Assembly (NCBI GenBank): GCA_963783145.1
Contig: CAWAMM010000006.1
Span: 1-64,000 of the forward strand
DNA: 64,000 bases
Source of the DNA: DATGKG01 sp963783145
Lineage (GTDB): Bacteria; Desulfobacterota; Binatia; Binatales; Binataceae
Reading direction: 5' to 3'
Shown here: in pieces, positions 55,797-63,878 of the stretch
Layout of the letters: each line of letters starts with the position of its first letter
Numbering within the stretch: the stretch's first letter is position 1
The notes under the pieces: generated by a model
Seen by the model: the letters and a program-made list of their open reading frames with translations, nothing else
What the model was told of the DNA's origin: nothing
The model's database searches: none
Position numbers and translations under genes: made by a program

Positions 55797-56681
55797 CTAT
55801 CGCGAGGCGCTGGCAGTATCGGCGCCAGGCTTCGGCACGTCCATTCCGTAGGCAACTTTCAAATCGTCACCGGCGAAGGGATAGACATGCACCATCCATC
55901 CGAAGGCCTGCTCAACCAGATGGCCGCCCGCGGCGTTGCAGGCCCTGACATCGGAGATCTTCCCTTCGAAGCCGAAGCGGCCGTCCGCGAGGAAACCGTA
56001 GCGATGATTCAGTTTCACAGCGTTGGGACCGGCGGAAACCGGAAGCATCCCCGGGATGTCGGCACGATCCGCGCCTACATCGTTATGTAGAAGGTCTTCG
56101 ATCGTCAGGCCCTCGGGAAGGCAGATATTCGTATGTACATGCCATCTTGCAATGCTCAAAGGCACGATCGCGTCGAGATCTTGAGGCAAGGCCTCCGGCG
56201 GAGCGCTGTACATCGCGCCCACCAGCGTGTAGCCGCCGTCGGGATCCTTCGCATAAAGCAGTGAGCCGGGATGCGCCATATCGAACCGGCCCTGGTATTC
56301 ATTGCCGGTCTGCGTGTAATCCGTGAAGTGGTAAACGTCCTGTGGAATGCCAGGCAGGAAGATACGCATCCCCCTGGCGAGCGCGACGCGATAGTTGCGG
56401 TAGCGCACCAGCGAGCTGCGCAGGGTCTGAAGGATATCGCGTGCGCGTGCCTCGTCATCCGGCGTTGAGGGGCGCAGGTCGGTCATCCGCATGTGATTTT
56501 CCATCATCTGCATGTGACCGCCCATCGCAGCGGGCGCCATCGGATGGTTCATCGAATCGGTGCCCATTCCGTCCATCGCCGCCATGTCATGCGATGACGC
56601 GGCGCCGGCCGCCAGAAGACCTCCGAACGCGCCCGCGGCTGCGACGAAAATCATCCTGCGAGCAGTGCTGAACTTTCTCAT
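55797..56681 (-). CDS. Secreted Met/His-rich protein, 294 aa
   Basis: A signal sequence with an Arg pair (MRKFSTARRMIFVAAAGAFG) is followed by a Met/His-rich stretch (residues 31-66, such as SHDMAAMDGMGTDSMNHPM and MQMMENHMRM) and a globular domain with conserved-looking YQGRFDMAHPGSLLYAKD and WHVHTNICLPEG. Met/His-rich stretches of this kind bind copper in periplasmic proteins, which is inference here. I recognise no named family for the globular part. It is separated from the CaiB gene by 114 bp and follows the Nit-type gene by 13 bp in the same direction. Confidence 0.7.
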   Translation of the reverse strand: MRKFSTARRMIFVAAAGAFGGLLAAGAASSHDMAAMDGMGTDSMNHPMAPAAMGGHMQMMENHMRMTDLRPSTPDDEARARDILQTLRSSLVRYRNYRVALARGMRIFLPGIPQDVYHFTDYTQTGNEYQGRFDMAHPGSLLYAKDPDGGYTLVGAMYSAPPEALPQDLDAIVPLSIARWHVHTNICLPEGLTIEDLLHNDVGADRADIPGMLPVSAGPNAVKLNHRYGFLADGRFGFEGKISDVRACNAAGGHLVEQAFGWMVHVYPFAGDDLKVAYGMDVPKPGADTASASR

Positions 56682-56694
56682 CGGAATGCCTCGC

Positions 56695-57504
56695 TCAGGC
56701 TTTCAGTTTCGCATGGGTCAACGCCGGCAATTCATTACGGACGCGATCGAGGTAGTGAAGGTCGATCGGCGCGGTTACGACCCCCTCCTGATCCGAGGCG
56801 CGACCGAGCACGCGACCCCAAGGATCGATGATCATCGAGTTGCCGTAATCAGAGTAGCCGTGAACGTTAGGGCCGAATTGGGCCGGGGCGATGACGTAGG
56901 TCTGATTCTCGATCGCGCGGGCCCGCAGCAACGATTCCCAATGCGCCTCGCCAGTAGGGAAAGTGAAGCAGCTTGGTACGATGAGGAGCTTCGCCCCTTC
57001 GAAGGCCAGGCGGCGATACAATTCGGGAAAGCGCAAGTCGTAGCAGATGCTCATGCCTACTGCGCCGACCGAAGAAGCGACGCATACCACGTCCGAGCCG
57101 GCCAGCCGCGAGGCGGACTCTTTGACCGTCACGCGTCCAGGCAAATCGATGTCGAACAGATGGATCTTGCGATAGACGCCCGTCCGTGCGCCGTCGGGCC
57201 CGAGCATCACCGAGGTGTTGTAGGTTTTCTGCCGACCATTGATGCGCTCGGTGATCGATCCGGCGACGATATGCACCTTGAGCTCGCGCGCCAGCCGCGC
57301 CATCAATGAAACCGATTCGCCCTCGAGGGTTTCCGCGGCGGACGCTTCCTCGCCGCGCTTCCCGCGCCAGTTAAAGGTTTCCGGCAGCGCGATCAGTGAA
57401 GCACCATGCGAAACCGCGACGCGAATCAGCCGCTCGGCACGTTCGAGATTGGCGGCCTTGTGGGAGCCGGCACTCATCTGAATTGCTGCGGCCAGGTAAG
57501 ACAT
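56695..57504 (-). CDS. Carbon-nitrogen hydrolase, Nit1/Nit2-like amidase
   Basis: A 269-residue nitrilase-superfamily protein with the complete Glu-Lys-Cys triad: Glu42 in ALPETFNW, Lys113 in YRKIHLFD and Cys154 in SICYDLRFPELYRRL. The HLFDID and YDLRFPELYR patterns are those of the Nit branch, whose best-known members hydrolyse deaminated glutathione or omega-amides. True nitrilase activity is unlikely. It forms a run of same-strand genes from 58406 down to 55797 together with the rhodanese and two secreted proteins. Confidence 0.92.
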   Translation of the reverse strand: MSYLAAAIQMSAGSHKAANLERAERLIRVAVSHGASLIALPETFNWRGKRGEEASAAETLEGESVSLMARLARELKVHIVAGSITERINGRQKTYNTSVMLGPDGARTGVYRKIHLFDIDLPGRVTVKESASRLAGSDVVCVASSVGAVGMSICYDLRFPELYRRLAFEGAKLLIVPSCFTFPTGEAHWESLLRARAIENQTYVIAPAQFGPNVHGYSDYGNSMIIDPWGRVLGRASDQEGVVTAPIDLHYLDRVRNELPALTHAKLKA

Positions 57505-57524
57505 GGGGTTATTCTATCGAACTC

Positions 57525-57857
57525 TCAGTAGTGGGGAACCGAGGGATCAATCTCCGACCAGTCGTCGATGCCGCCTGTCAGATTGAGAACGTGGCGGAAG
57601 CCGCTGCGTGTGAGGTACATCGCAACCTGCGCGCTCCGCACTCCATGATGGCACATCACGATCGTCTCACGCTCGGGATCGAGCTCCGCCAGGCGCGACG
57701 GAATATCGCCCATCGGAATGTTGGTGGTGCCCGCGATCGAGGCGGTCGCTATCTCCCACGGCTCCCGCACATCAATGATTAGCGGCCTGTCGCCCTTCGC
57801 CAGGCGGCGCTTCAGTTCAATCGGATCTATCTCGGAAAGCCCCCGCATCTGCGCCAA
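57525..57857 (-). CDS. Single-domain rhodanese
   Basis: A 110-residue rhodanese domain. The active-site loop CHHGVRS holds Cys69, and the flanking LIIDVREPWEIATASIAGTTNIPMG and LNLTGGIDDW are standard for single-domain GlpE-like sulfurtransferases. It moves a sulfane sulfur from thiosulfate or a persulfide to an acceptor. It lies 21 bp upstream of the Nit-type amidase gene on the same strand. Confidence 0.93.
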   Translation of the reverse strand: MAQMRGLSEIDPIELKRRLAKGDRPLIIDVREPWEIATASIAGTTNIPMGDIPSRLAELDPERETIVMCHHGVRSAQVAMYLTRSGFRHVLNLTGGIDDWSEIDPSVPHY

Positions 57858-57887
57858 AATTCCTGATCGGCCCCCCGACGATGGTGG

Positions 57888-58406
57888 TCAGGGCCGGGTG
57901 TCGTTTGAGAACATTTCGACCTTGGCAAACTTCGGCAGCAGCGGCAACGGCACATCCATCACGAAGCTATCGCTATCGCCAGGCTTGATCGGAGTGAAGT
58001 GCGGCTTCTCTTTGAGGATGCGTTCGATCTCTTCATCATCCGAGAGGCTTTCTGCTTGGTGATTGTAGACGCTTTCGGCGTGAAGCACCTTGCCGTCCGC
58101 GTCTTCGAAGGCGAAGACGAAATGTATGTAGTTGACCGGCTGCTGCGACACATTGGTAACGTGGCCCGAAACCACCAGGTCCGGTGGCCGGCAGCATGAG
58201 CGAATGATGCGGTCGGTATTAATCGCGATCTTGAGCCCCGGATGGCTGATGGCCTCGGTTTTCGGGTGATCATTGAGGTTCTTGTCGTAGATGGCCTGGC
58301 GCGCGGCCTCTTGTGCCTCTTCACTCGGCTTGATTTCGACTTGAGCCGCGGCAAATGCCGTTGACGCGATGGTGAGAGCGAGCGCCGTCATCAGCAGCTT
58401 CTTCAT
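57888..58406 (-). CDS. Secreted protein of unknown function, 172 aa
   Basis: The protein starts MKKLLMTALALTIASTAFAA, a clear signal peptide, followed by QVEIKPSEEAQEAARQAIYD and a beta-rich domain with ISHPGLKIAINTDRIIRSCCRPPDLVVSGHVTN. The latter has an adjacent cysteine pair and resembles periplasmic beta-sandwich domains. I recognise no named family. The ATG at 58406 has a GGAGG site ten bases upstream, which rules out the longer reading to 58538. It lies 31 bp upstream of the rhodanese gene and is divergent from tadA. Confidence 0.75.
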   Translation of the reverse strand: MKKLLMTALALTIASTAFAAAQVEIKPSEEAQEAARQAIYDKNLNDHPKTEAISHPGLKIAINTDRIIRSCCRPPDLVVSGHVTNVSQQPVNYIHFVFAFEDADGKVLHAESVYNHQAESLSDDEEIERILKEKPHFTPIKPGDSDSFVMDVPLPLLPKFAKVEMFSNDTRP

Positions 58407-58511
58407 ATTCGAAAGGCCTCCGATTGCAGGTCTATGGCTGAACTCCCCGACAACCTGTGAAGCGATCCTGAAACGCCGGATCACATAAGTCAACGTGCTA
58501 TTACAAGGAAG

Positions 58512-58982
58512 ATGAGCCACCTCAAGCAGAGCGCCCAAGATGCCGTTTTCATGCGGGAAGCCCTCGCCGAGGCGGTTCGGGGCGGATCAAGAGACGAGGT
58601 GCCGGTCGGCGCGATTGTGGTGCTGGATGGCAAGATCATCGGGCGGGGGCTTAACCAGCCGATTGCCGACCAAGATCCGACCGCGCACGCCGAAATCCTC
58701 GCGATTCGAGAGGCTGCGCGCGCCGTTGGAGCCTACCGGCTTCCAGGCGCAATCCTGTATGTGACGCTAGAGCCGTGCGTGATGTGCGTCGGTGCGATAG
58801 TTCACGCGCGGATCGCGACAATCAAGTACGGCGCGCGTGACTCGAAAGCCGGCGCGCTCGGCTCGGTATACGACATCGGGCGCGATGGGCGGCTCAATCA
58901 TCGCATCGAGGTAATCGGCGGCCTGCTCGAAGATGAATGCGCCTCGGTGCTGCGCGAGTTCTTCCGCCATCGCCGCACCTAA
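58512..58982 (+). CDS. tadA: tRNA-specific adenosine deaminase
   Basis: A 156-residue enzyme that makes inosine at the wobble base of tRNA-Arg(ACG). The zinc site is complete: His59 and catalytic Glu61 in TAHAEILAIREA, Cys89 and Cys92 in LEPCVMCVGAIVHARI. The ending EFFRHRR, a TadA feature, is present. It is a single-gene unit: divergent from the secreted-protein gene and converging on another secreted-protein gene 12 bp away. The SRP RNA gene that often follows tadA was looked for and not seen. Confidence 0.95.
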   Translation: MSHLKQSAQDAVFMREALAEAVRGGSRDEVPVGAIVVLDGKIIGRGLNQPIADQDPTAHAEILAIREAARAVGAYRLPGAILYVTLEPCVMCVGAIVHARIATIKYGARDSKAGALGSVYDIGRDGRLNHRIEVIGGLLEDECASVLREFFRHRRT

Positions 58983-58994
58983 AACCCGGATAAC

Positions 58995-59684
58995 TTACTT
59001 GCAGAAATAACCGGGTGGAAAAGCGGCCTCGCCACTGCATTGCTTTTCTAACATCGACGGCTCACATTCCGGGGGCAACGTGACCTCGCCGGGTTTGTTC
59101 TTGATCTTGTCCACCTCAAGCCACTCGTCGAGTGCCGGATCAAAGATGTTTTGATAACCATAGTGCAGCATCTTGCGAATCCGACTGGAATTATTCCGGT
59201 CGACATAGATGTCACCTTGCATGACCGGGAACCGAAATGCCGGATCGACCGATGCCGCACCGAACACGACGCCTACCCGAAAGTGATTGACCCGCGGATG
59301 CCTGGTTTGCGCCAATGTCTCGGCCCCCACAAAACGCGAACTGTTCAAGCACTGATTGAGCGTAGCCAGGGGTAATTCCCCGAGGCAGACGCATTTGACC
59401 GGTTGTGGCGGCACGATTTTGTCCCATTTGTAGGTCAGCGTGTATAGTTGGTCGTGATAGATGAGATTAGTGAAGTGAATTGCCTCATCTTCGCTGCCGG
59501 CAATCATCTGCATGTCGCCATCGTTTCCTTGCCACGAAAAACTGACATCGACGCCAAGGTCCTTAACGAAATATCGGCCTTCCCATTGAAAATCGCGCGG
59601 GAGTTGAGGCGGAGGCGGATCTGCCATCGCGAAAGTCGCGCTTGCGATGAGCAATGCCAAAGCGAGCAGTAATTGGCCTTTCAT
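58995..59684 (-). CDS. Secreted protein of unknown function, 229 aa
   Basis: A signal peptide (MKGQLLLALALLIASATFAM, cleavage after MAD) is followed by a beta-rich domain with DFQWEGRYFVKDLGVDVSFSWQGNDGDMQMIAGSEDEAIHFTNLIY and six or more cysteines (VKCVCLGELP, LNQCLNSS, PPECEP, KQCSG, YFCK), likely disulfide-bonded. The cysteine-rich tail suggests an extracytoplasmic role. I recognise no family. A GTG two codons upstream is also possible; a GGGGGGAT site precedes both. Confidence 0.7.
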   Translation of the reverse strand: MKGQLLLALALLIASATFAMADPPPPQLPRDFQWEGRYFVKDLGVDVSFSWQGNDGDMQMIAGSEDEAIHFTNLIYHDQLYTLTYKWDKIVPPQPVKCVCLGELPLATLNQCLNSSRFVGAETLAQTRHPRVNHFRVGVVFGAASVDPAFRFPVMQGDIYVDRNNSSRIRKMLHYGYQNIFDPALDEWLEVDKIKNKPGEVTLPPECEPSMLEKQCSGEAAFPPGYFCK

Positions 59685-59690
59685 TGTCAC

Positions 59691-59995
59691 TATCCCCCCA
59701 AGAGATCTTACCTTCTAACGCTACAACGTCATAACGCTGCCGAAACCGTGTCAATCGGAGTAAAAATGCCGTTATCCTGCTCTGCAAGACTTAAATGACG
59801 CGCTTGGCTCTATAACCGAACTATTGCGACGGCAGAATCGTGACGCTCGGGTTGCTTGGAATCGCGGTCATGCTCCTCAGCGCGCACTTTGAGCGGAGCA
59901 TTACCAAATGAGTTCGCCTTTCCGCCGATATGCAAAGGTCCCCAAGTCGGTGTAGGCTAACGATCGTTAGTTTTTCCGGGGAGCTTTCCTTACCA
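59691..59995 (+). other. Non-coding stretch upstream of the amidohydrolase gene
   Basis: About 305 bp without a credible gene. It should hold the promoters of the secreted-protein gene (reverse) and the amidohydrolase (forward). The only clear element is the 14-bp palindrome at 59957. A 23-codon hydrophobic frame at 59840-59911 has no ribosome-binding site. Confidence 0.55.
59957..59970. promoter_or_regulatory. Perfect 14-bp palindrome, candidate TetR-type operator
   Basis: CTAACGATCGTTAG at 26 bp before the start codon of the amidohydrolase. Perfect, loop-free palindromes of this form are typical of TetR-family operators. It overlaps where RNA polymerase should bind or start. No tetR gene is in the window. 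Confidence 0.55.
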
Positions 59996-61123
59996 ATGAC
60001 TGTTTCGAACTTGGTGGTCGATTGCGATTCGCACGTGATGGAGCCGCCCAATTTGTGGGAGCGCTACATCGAACCCAAATACCGCGATCGCGCCATAAAG
60101 ATCGTCCGCGATCCGGCCGACGGCCTCGAAGTGTTGATGATCGACAATCAGCCGATGCTGCGCGGGATGCTGGCGGGCCTCGGCGGCGCCAACGTCGAGC
60201 GCCAAAAGCTCTTCGTTCCCGGCATGGTTTCCTACCTGGACGGATGCCCGCCTGCGAGTTACCTCCCTGAGGAACGGATTCGGATGCTCGACGCATGGAG
60301 GGTCGATGCGGGTGTGTTGTTCCCCACCGTCGGGATTTTGTGGGATGTGGCCGACAACGGCCTCGCATTGGCATACGCCCGCGCCTACAACAACTGGATC
60401 AACGATTTCGCGGCGCACAACCGCCGCCGAATAATTCCCATTGCGCATCTTGCGTTGCAGGATACCGAGGGCGCGCTGGCGGAGTTGCGGCGATGCCTCA
60501 AGCTCGGTTTCAAGGGCATCTTTCTCCCGCCGGAGAACATCAACGGCAAGCGCTTCTCGCACACCGATTTCGACCCGATTTGGCGTGAATGCGAGGATGC
60601 GGGTATTCCGGTTTGCCTCCACGTCATCGTGCGCTTCAATCGGCGCCCGGGAATTGTCGGCGATTTCTACCAGGTCGGTGAGTTTCGCGCGGTGTGGGGT
60701 TTCGCGCTGGGCGGCTTCGCGCAAGTCGTACCGGCCGCGATGACGATGGTTGCGGACGGGCTGTTCGATCGCTTCCCGCGCCTGAAGGTTCTATGCGTCG
60801 AGGCCGGATGCGGGTGGGCGCCATATATGATGGATCGCCTCGACGAAAAGTATGAGCATCTGGGCTGGACCCATCCGACTAAAATGAAACCGAGCGACTA
60901 CTTTCGCCGCAACCTATGGGTGGTTGCCGAGCCCGAGGAGCGAACCATCGGTGCGGTCATGGACCTGATGGGCGAAGATCGTGTGCTCTGGGGCTCCGAC
61001 TTCCCGCACATCGATTCGACCTTGGAAGCCTCGACACTGATTCGCGGGAGTATCGCGGCGCTTAGCCCGGAACGTCAGCGCAAATTGCTCGGCGGCAACG
61101 CATCGGGCGTTTTCTCACTATAA
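59996..61123 (+). CDS. Amidohydrolase 2 family protein (ACMSD-like)
   Basis: A 375-residue TIM-barrel metal-dependent hydrolase or decarboxylase. The start VVDCDSHVMEPPNLWERYIEPKYRDR is typical of the Amidohydro_2 group that includes aminocarboxymuconate-semialdehyde decarboxylase and aromatic decarboxylases; later LPPENINGKRFSHTDFDPIW, VPAAMTMVADGLFDRFPRLKVLCVEAGCGWAPYMMDRLDEKYEH and MGEDRVLWGSDFPHIDST match it, the last holding the metal Asp. Substrate unknown; members are common in aromatic or cyclic compound breakdown. The ATG at 59996 has a GGGGAG site. Confidence 0.9.
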   Translation: MTVSNLVVDCDSHVMEPPNLWERYIEPKYRDRAIKIVRDPADGLEVLMIDNQPMLRGMLAGLGGANVERQKLFVPGMVSYLDGCPPASYLPEERIRMLDAWRVDAGVLFPTVGILWDVADNGLALAYARAYNNWINDFAAHNRRRIIPIAHLALQDTEGALAELRRCLKLGFKGIFLPPENINGKRFSHTDFDPIWRECEDAGIPVCLHVIVRFNRRPGIVGDFYQVGEFRAVWGFALGGFAQVVPAAMTMVADGLFDRFPRLKVLCVEAGCGWAPYMMDRLDEKYEHLGWTHPTKMKPSDYFRRNLWVVAEPEERTIGAVMDLMGEDRVLWGSDFPHIDSTLEASTLIRGSIAALSPERQRKLLGGNASGVFSL

Positions 61124-61190
61124 ATACGATACGCGAACGTTGCTCTTGTCGGCTATCGCGCTAGAGTCGAGCGGATGCGGGGGATTCAGA

Positions 61191-61394
61191 ATGCCGAGTG
61201 AGAAGGCCAAGGAAAACAAAAACTTAATCGCCACCTGCGTTGCATGCGGTAAGCCGGTCTCGACCGAGTCGATGGTGAGCTTGCGCGGGCGCGAGGACGG
61301 CATTGCCAGGAGCTTTGCCGTATGCGTTCCATGCGCGAACAAAGGATGGCGTCCGCCCGGCTTCGCCGGCGTTTACGCTGCCCGTCCCGAGTAA
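61191..61394 (+). CDS. Small four-cysteine zinc-ribbon-like protein, 67 aa
   Basis: The protein starts MPSEKAKENKNLIATCVACGKPVSTESMVSLRG and has CVACGKP and CVPCANKGWRPPGF, two CxxC pairs about 31 residues apart that could bind one zinc ion. It lies 68 bp after the amidohydrolase in the same direction and ends 3 bp before the converging CoA-transferase gene. I know no family for it. The Cys pairs and the GGGGG site before the ATG support it as real. Confidence 0.65.
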   Translation: MPSEKAKENKNLIATCVACGKPVSTESMVSLRGREDGIARSFAVCVPCANKGWRPPGFAGVYAARPE

Positions 61395-61396
61395 CC

Positions 61397-62755
61397 TTAG
61401 ACTCCGTACATGCGCTTCGCTTCGGCGCGCAGCTCATTGCGGAAATCTGGATGCGCCACCGCGATGAGTTGGTTGGCGCGATCACGAATCGATTTACCCT
61501 TCAACCGTGCGACGCCATATTCCGTTACGACATTGTGCACGAAAGTCCGCGGCGAAGTGATGACGCTGCCGGGCGGCAAACCGGGCATGATGCGCGAAAA
61601 CCGCTGACCCTTAACCATCGAAATCGACGGGGTCACGATGATGGTCTCGCCGCCGCCCATCGAGGCGCCGATTACGAATGCGGTTTGACCGCCGGTTCCG
61701 GTATACATCATCGGCCCGTGCGATTCGGCGTTCGCTTGTCCTGTCAGATCGACATTCAACGCGTTGTTGATTGAGATGAGCCCTTCTTCCTTCGCAATCA
61801 GCCGGATGTCGTCGGTGAAGTTGAAATCGTATAGCTGATAGCGAGGGTTACCATTGGCGAGCTCCAGCTCCGCCTGCGGCGTAAGGACCGCGAACGCTGC
61901 CCCCACCACCAACTCCGGAAAGATCTTCTTATATTTGCCGGTTAACACTCCGTCGCGTACCAGGGGCGTGGTTCCCCACGGGATAATCTCGGTCTGCATC
62001 CCAAGGTCATGATGATTACCCAGGTGGTACATCAGCATCCCGGACATCGAGCCGACGCCGATCTGGATCGTATCGCGGTCGTGCACGAATTCTTTCGCGA
62101 CCGTCGCGCATACCGTTGCTATCGCGCGCTGCTCCTCTTCATTGGGGGGAGGCAAAATCGCTTCGGGAAATGGCATCACGCCCTCCACGAAGTAATCGAT
62201 CTCCGAGAGATGCATCTGATTGTCGCCACCGACCCGAATCAGCTTCGAATCGATTTCCGCGATCACCAGGTCTGCGGCGCGTGCCAACATCTTCTGCATG
62301 ATCTGGATATCGCCGAAGTTGACGAAGCCGTTCTCGTCGGGTGGCGTGACCTTGATCAAGCAGACGTTGAAATTTTCGAGTCCGGGCGGAAGCGAGCCTT
62401 CGCGATAGTAGGAGACCGGGACGAACTCCGCGCGCCCGGCCGCATACACCGAGCGATCGTACGGCGAGCAGTACATCGACTCGAGGCGGTAACGTTCGCC
62501 CAGCCCCGGAAGGTCCCAGTTGAAGGCCGCGGCGCCGTGGTTGACGACCACGTTTTCAAGTTCCATCAGCCGGCCGGAGAGCGCGGTGCACACCGTCAAG
62601 GGCGTCGCCTGTGCAATCGAGACGACGATCCGGTCGCCGGACTTGATGTGGCCTACGGCTTCATCAGGTTCAACCAGACGCGCGCCGAGCTGCCCGCGCC
62701 AGTCACGCGAGGTTGGTGTGTAAGTGCTGGGGGAAACGGTGGGAGCTGTTGCCAT
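61397..62755 (-). CDS. Acetyl-CoA hydrolase/4-hydroxybutyrate CoA-transferase family protein
   Basis: A 452-residue class I CoA-transferase of the AcH/4-HBT type. Blocks include VSIAQATPLTVCTAL, FNVCLIKVTPPDENGFVNFGDI, TIQIGVGSMSGMLMYHLGNHHDLGMQTEII, where the Glu is the likely catalytic residue, and GPMMYTGTGGQTAFVIGASMGGGE, which normally reads GxGGQxDF. The Asp of that last motif is replaced by Ala, a possible functional change. It moves CoA between acids, or hydrolyses the thioester. It faces the amidohydrolase cluster and shares its strand with the diiron protein gene upstream. Confidence 0.9.
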   Translation of the reverse strand: MATAPTVSPSTYTPTSRDWRGQLGARLVEPDEAVGHIKSGDRIVVSIAQATPLTVCTALSGRLMELENVVVNHGAAAFNWDLPGLGERYRLESMYCSPYDRSVYAAGRAEFVPVSYYREGSLPPGLENFNVCLIKVTPPDENGFVNFGDIQIMQKMLARAADLVIAEIDSKLIRVGGDNQMHLSEIDYFVEGVMPFPEAILPPPNEEEQRAIATVCATVAKEFVHDRDTIQIGVGSMSGMLMYHLGNHHDLGMQTEIIPWGTTPLVRDGVLTGKYKKIFPELVVGAAFAVLTPQAELELANGNPRYQLYDFNFTDDIRLIAKEEGLISINNALNVDLTGQANAESHGPMMYTGTGGQTAFVIGASMGGGETIIVTPSISMVKGQRFSRIMPGLPPGSVITSPRTFVHNVVTEYGVARLKGKSIRDRANQLIAVAHPDFRNELRAEAKRMYGV

Positions 62756-62821
62756 CGCGACTGTCTCTCTTCATTCAGATTTCACGAAGAGAGCACACAA
62801 AATGCGTTGCACGCAAACGCA

Positions 62822-62850
62822 GCAACCCTCTCCAAGAGCGAGAGGGTTGC
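62822..62850 (-). terminator. Hairpin after the diiron protein gene
   Basis: GCAACCCTCTC and GAGAGGGTTGC form a perfect 11-bp stem with a 7-base loop, 30 bp beyond the stop of the gene at 62880. There is only a weak T-rich tail (GTTTGC), so this may be an attenuating or imperfect terminator, or a dispersed repeat of the ccctctc type. Confidence 0.55.
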
Positions 62851-62879
62851 GCCGGTCTCCTCAGAGATATGGAGAAGAA

Positions 62880-63878
62880 CTAGGCTAGTAGGGTTTGGCC
62901 CAGCGTCGGGTCGATGCCGATATCGCGTAGGAAGCCTGAGGTGCGCTCGTTCAGCAGCCCCACCTTCTTGATGTTAGTAACGACGGTGGTATGCATCTCG
63001 CGCTTGAACAGTTTTCGGAACATGGTCTGATCGTTGCCGTCCCGAGCCGCCTGCTTACGGACCTTCTTGACCTGCTCGATTTCGGCCGCGTTCATCCCGA
63101 TCGCTTCGTACGCTTCTTGCGGGAACTGACCCCCAAGGACCAGATGGATGGCGTCGCGGGTGAAGTCCTCGACCTCGCGCAGGTCGCTGGGGCTGAGCGA
63201 CCGGATCTCATCGGGCAGGCTCAGAATCGAAAATCCCATATGGCGCGATTCATCGGCCAGGATGCGTTTGCAAATCAGACTCAGAGTCGGATCCTGCGCG
63301 GTCTCGCCGAGAAGGCGGAACAGTGCCACCGCAAAGGTCTCAGCGATGAGCTGCAGGCCAACGGTTTTGATAAACCATTTGCCCTGGCCCAGGATGAAGT
63401 CGAACAGCGTCTTCAGATTGGGGGTGACCGGATAGATTTTCCCGCCGCATTTATCGATGAGGTAGCGGCTCAGCACCTCGGTATGCCGCGCTTCGTCGAC
63501 GACCTGGGTTGACTGGAAAAATTTCGCGTCATTGCCAGGCACCATATCGACCAACTGGCTGCACGCGAGCATCGCGCCTTCCTCGCCATGGAGGAGCTGC
63601 GAAATCCGCCAGCATGAAAACTCTACATTGAGGCGCGCGAGGGTTTTCGCATCGAGATGTGCCAGCGCATCGCTGCCGTAACCGTCGATCAGCTCGTTGG
63701 CGAAGATGCCCTTACCGAGGTCGAGCGGTGTTTCCCAGTCGATATCCCGCGAAGCGTTCCACTGATCGCGTTTGGCCTTTTCGTAAAGGCCGCGCAGGTC
63801 AGGCGCATCGACGGTATAGGAACGCTGCCAGAGCGTATCGAAAGTGCTCGGTATGAGGTCAAACGTTGCGACACCCAT
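62880..63878 (-). CDS. Ferritin-like diiron oxidase-type protein (AurF-like)
   Basis: A 332-residue helical protein with a complete diiron ligand set: Glu99 or Glu100 in LLHGEEGAM, Glu129 and His132 in VDEARHTEV, Glu180 in QLIAETFAVALF, Glu210 and His213 in ADESRHMGF. This E-ExxH-E-ExxH order is that of ribonucleotide-reductase-like and AurF/diiron oxygenase families. Substrate unknown; desaturation, N-oxygenation or hydroxylation are all possible. It is the upstream neighbour of the CoA-transferase gene (125-bp gap), which suggests a CoA-thioester or aromatic acid pathway. The start at 63878 lies 122 bp from the window edge. Confidence 0.85.
   Translation of the reverse strand: MGVATFDLIPSTFDTLWQRSYTVDAPDLRGLYEKAKRDQWNASRDIDWETPLDLGKGIFANELIDGYGSDALAHLDAKTLARLNVEFSCWRISQLLHGEEGAMLACSQLVDMVPGNDAKFFQSTQVVDEARHTEVLSRYLIDKCGGKIYPVTPNLKTLFDFILGQGKWFIKTVGLQLIAETFAVALFRLLGETAQDPTLSLICKRILADESRHMGFSILSLPDEIRSLSPSDLREVEDFTRDAIHLVLGGQFPQEAYEAIGMNAAEIEQVKKVRKQAARDGNDQTMFRKLFKREMHTTVVTNIKKVGLLNERTSGFLRDIGIDPTLGQTLLA

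Noticed and set aside
58983..58994. SRP RNA or tRNA-Ser expected after tadA
   Set aside because: Only 12 bp separate tadA from the next gene and no RNA motif is seen.
59840..59911. Tiny hydrophobic 23-codon ORF starting with GTG
   Set aside because: It has no ribosome-binding site, no family and too little sequence to judge.
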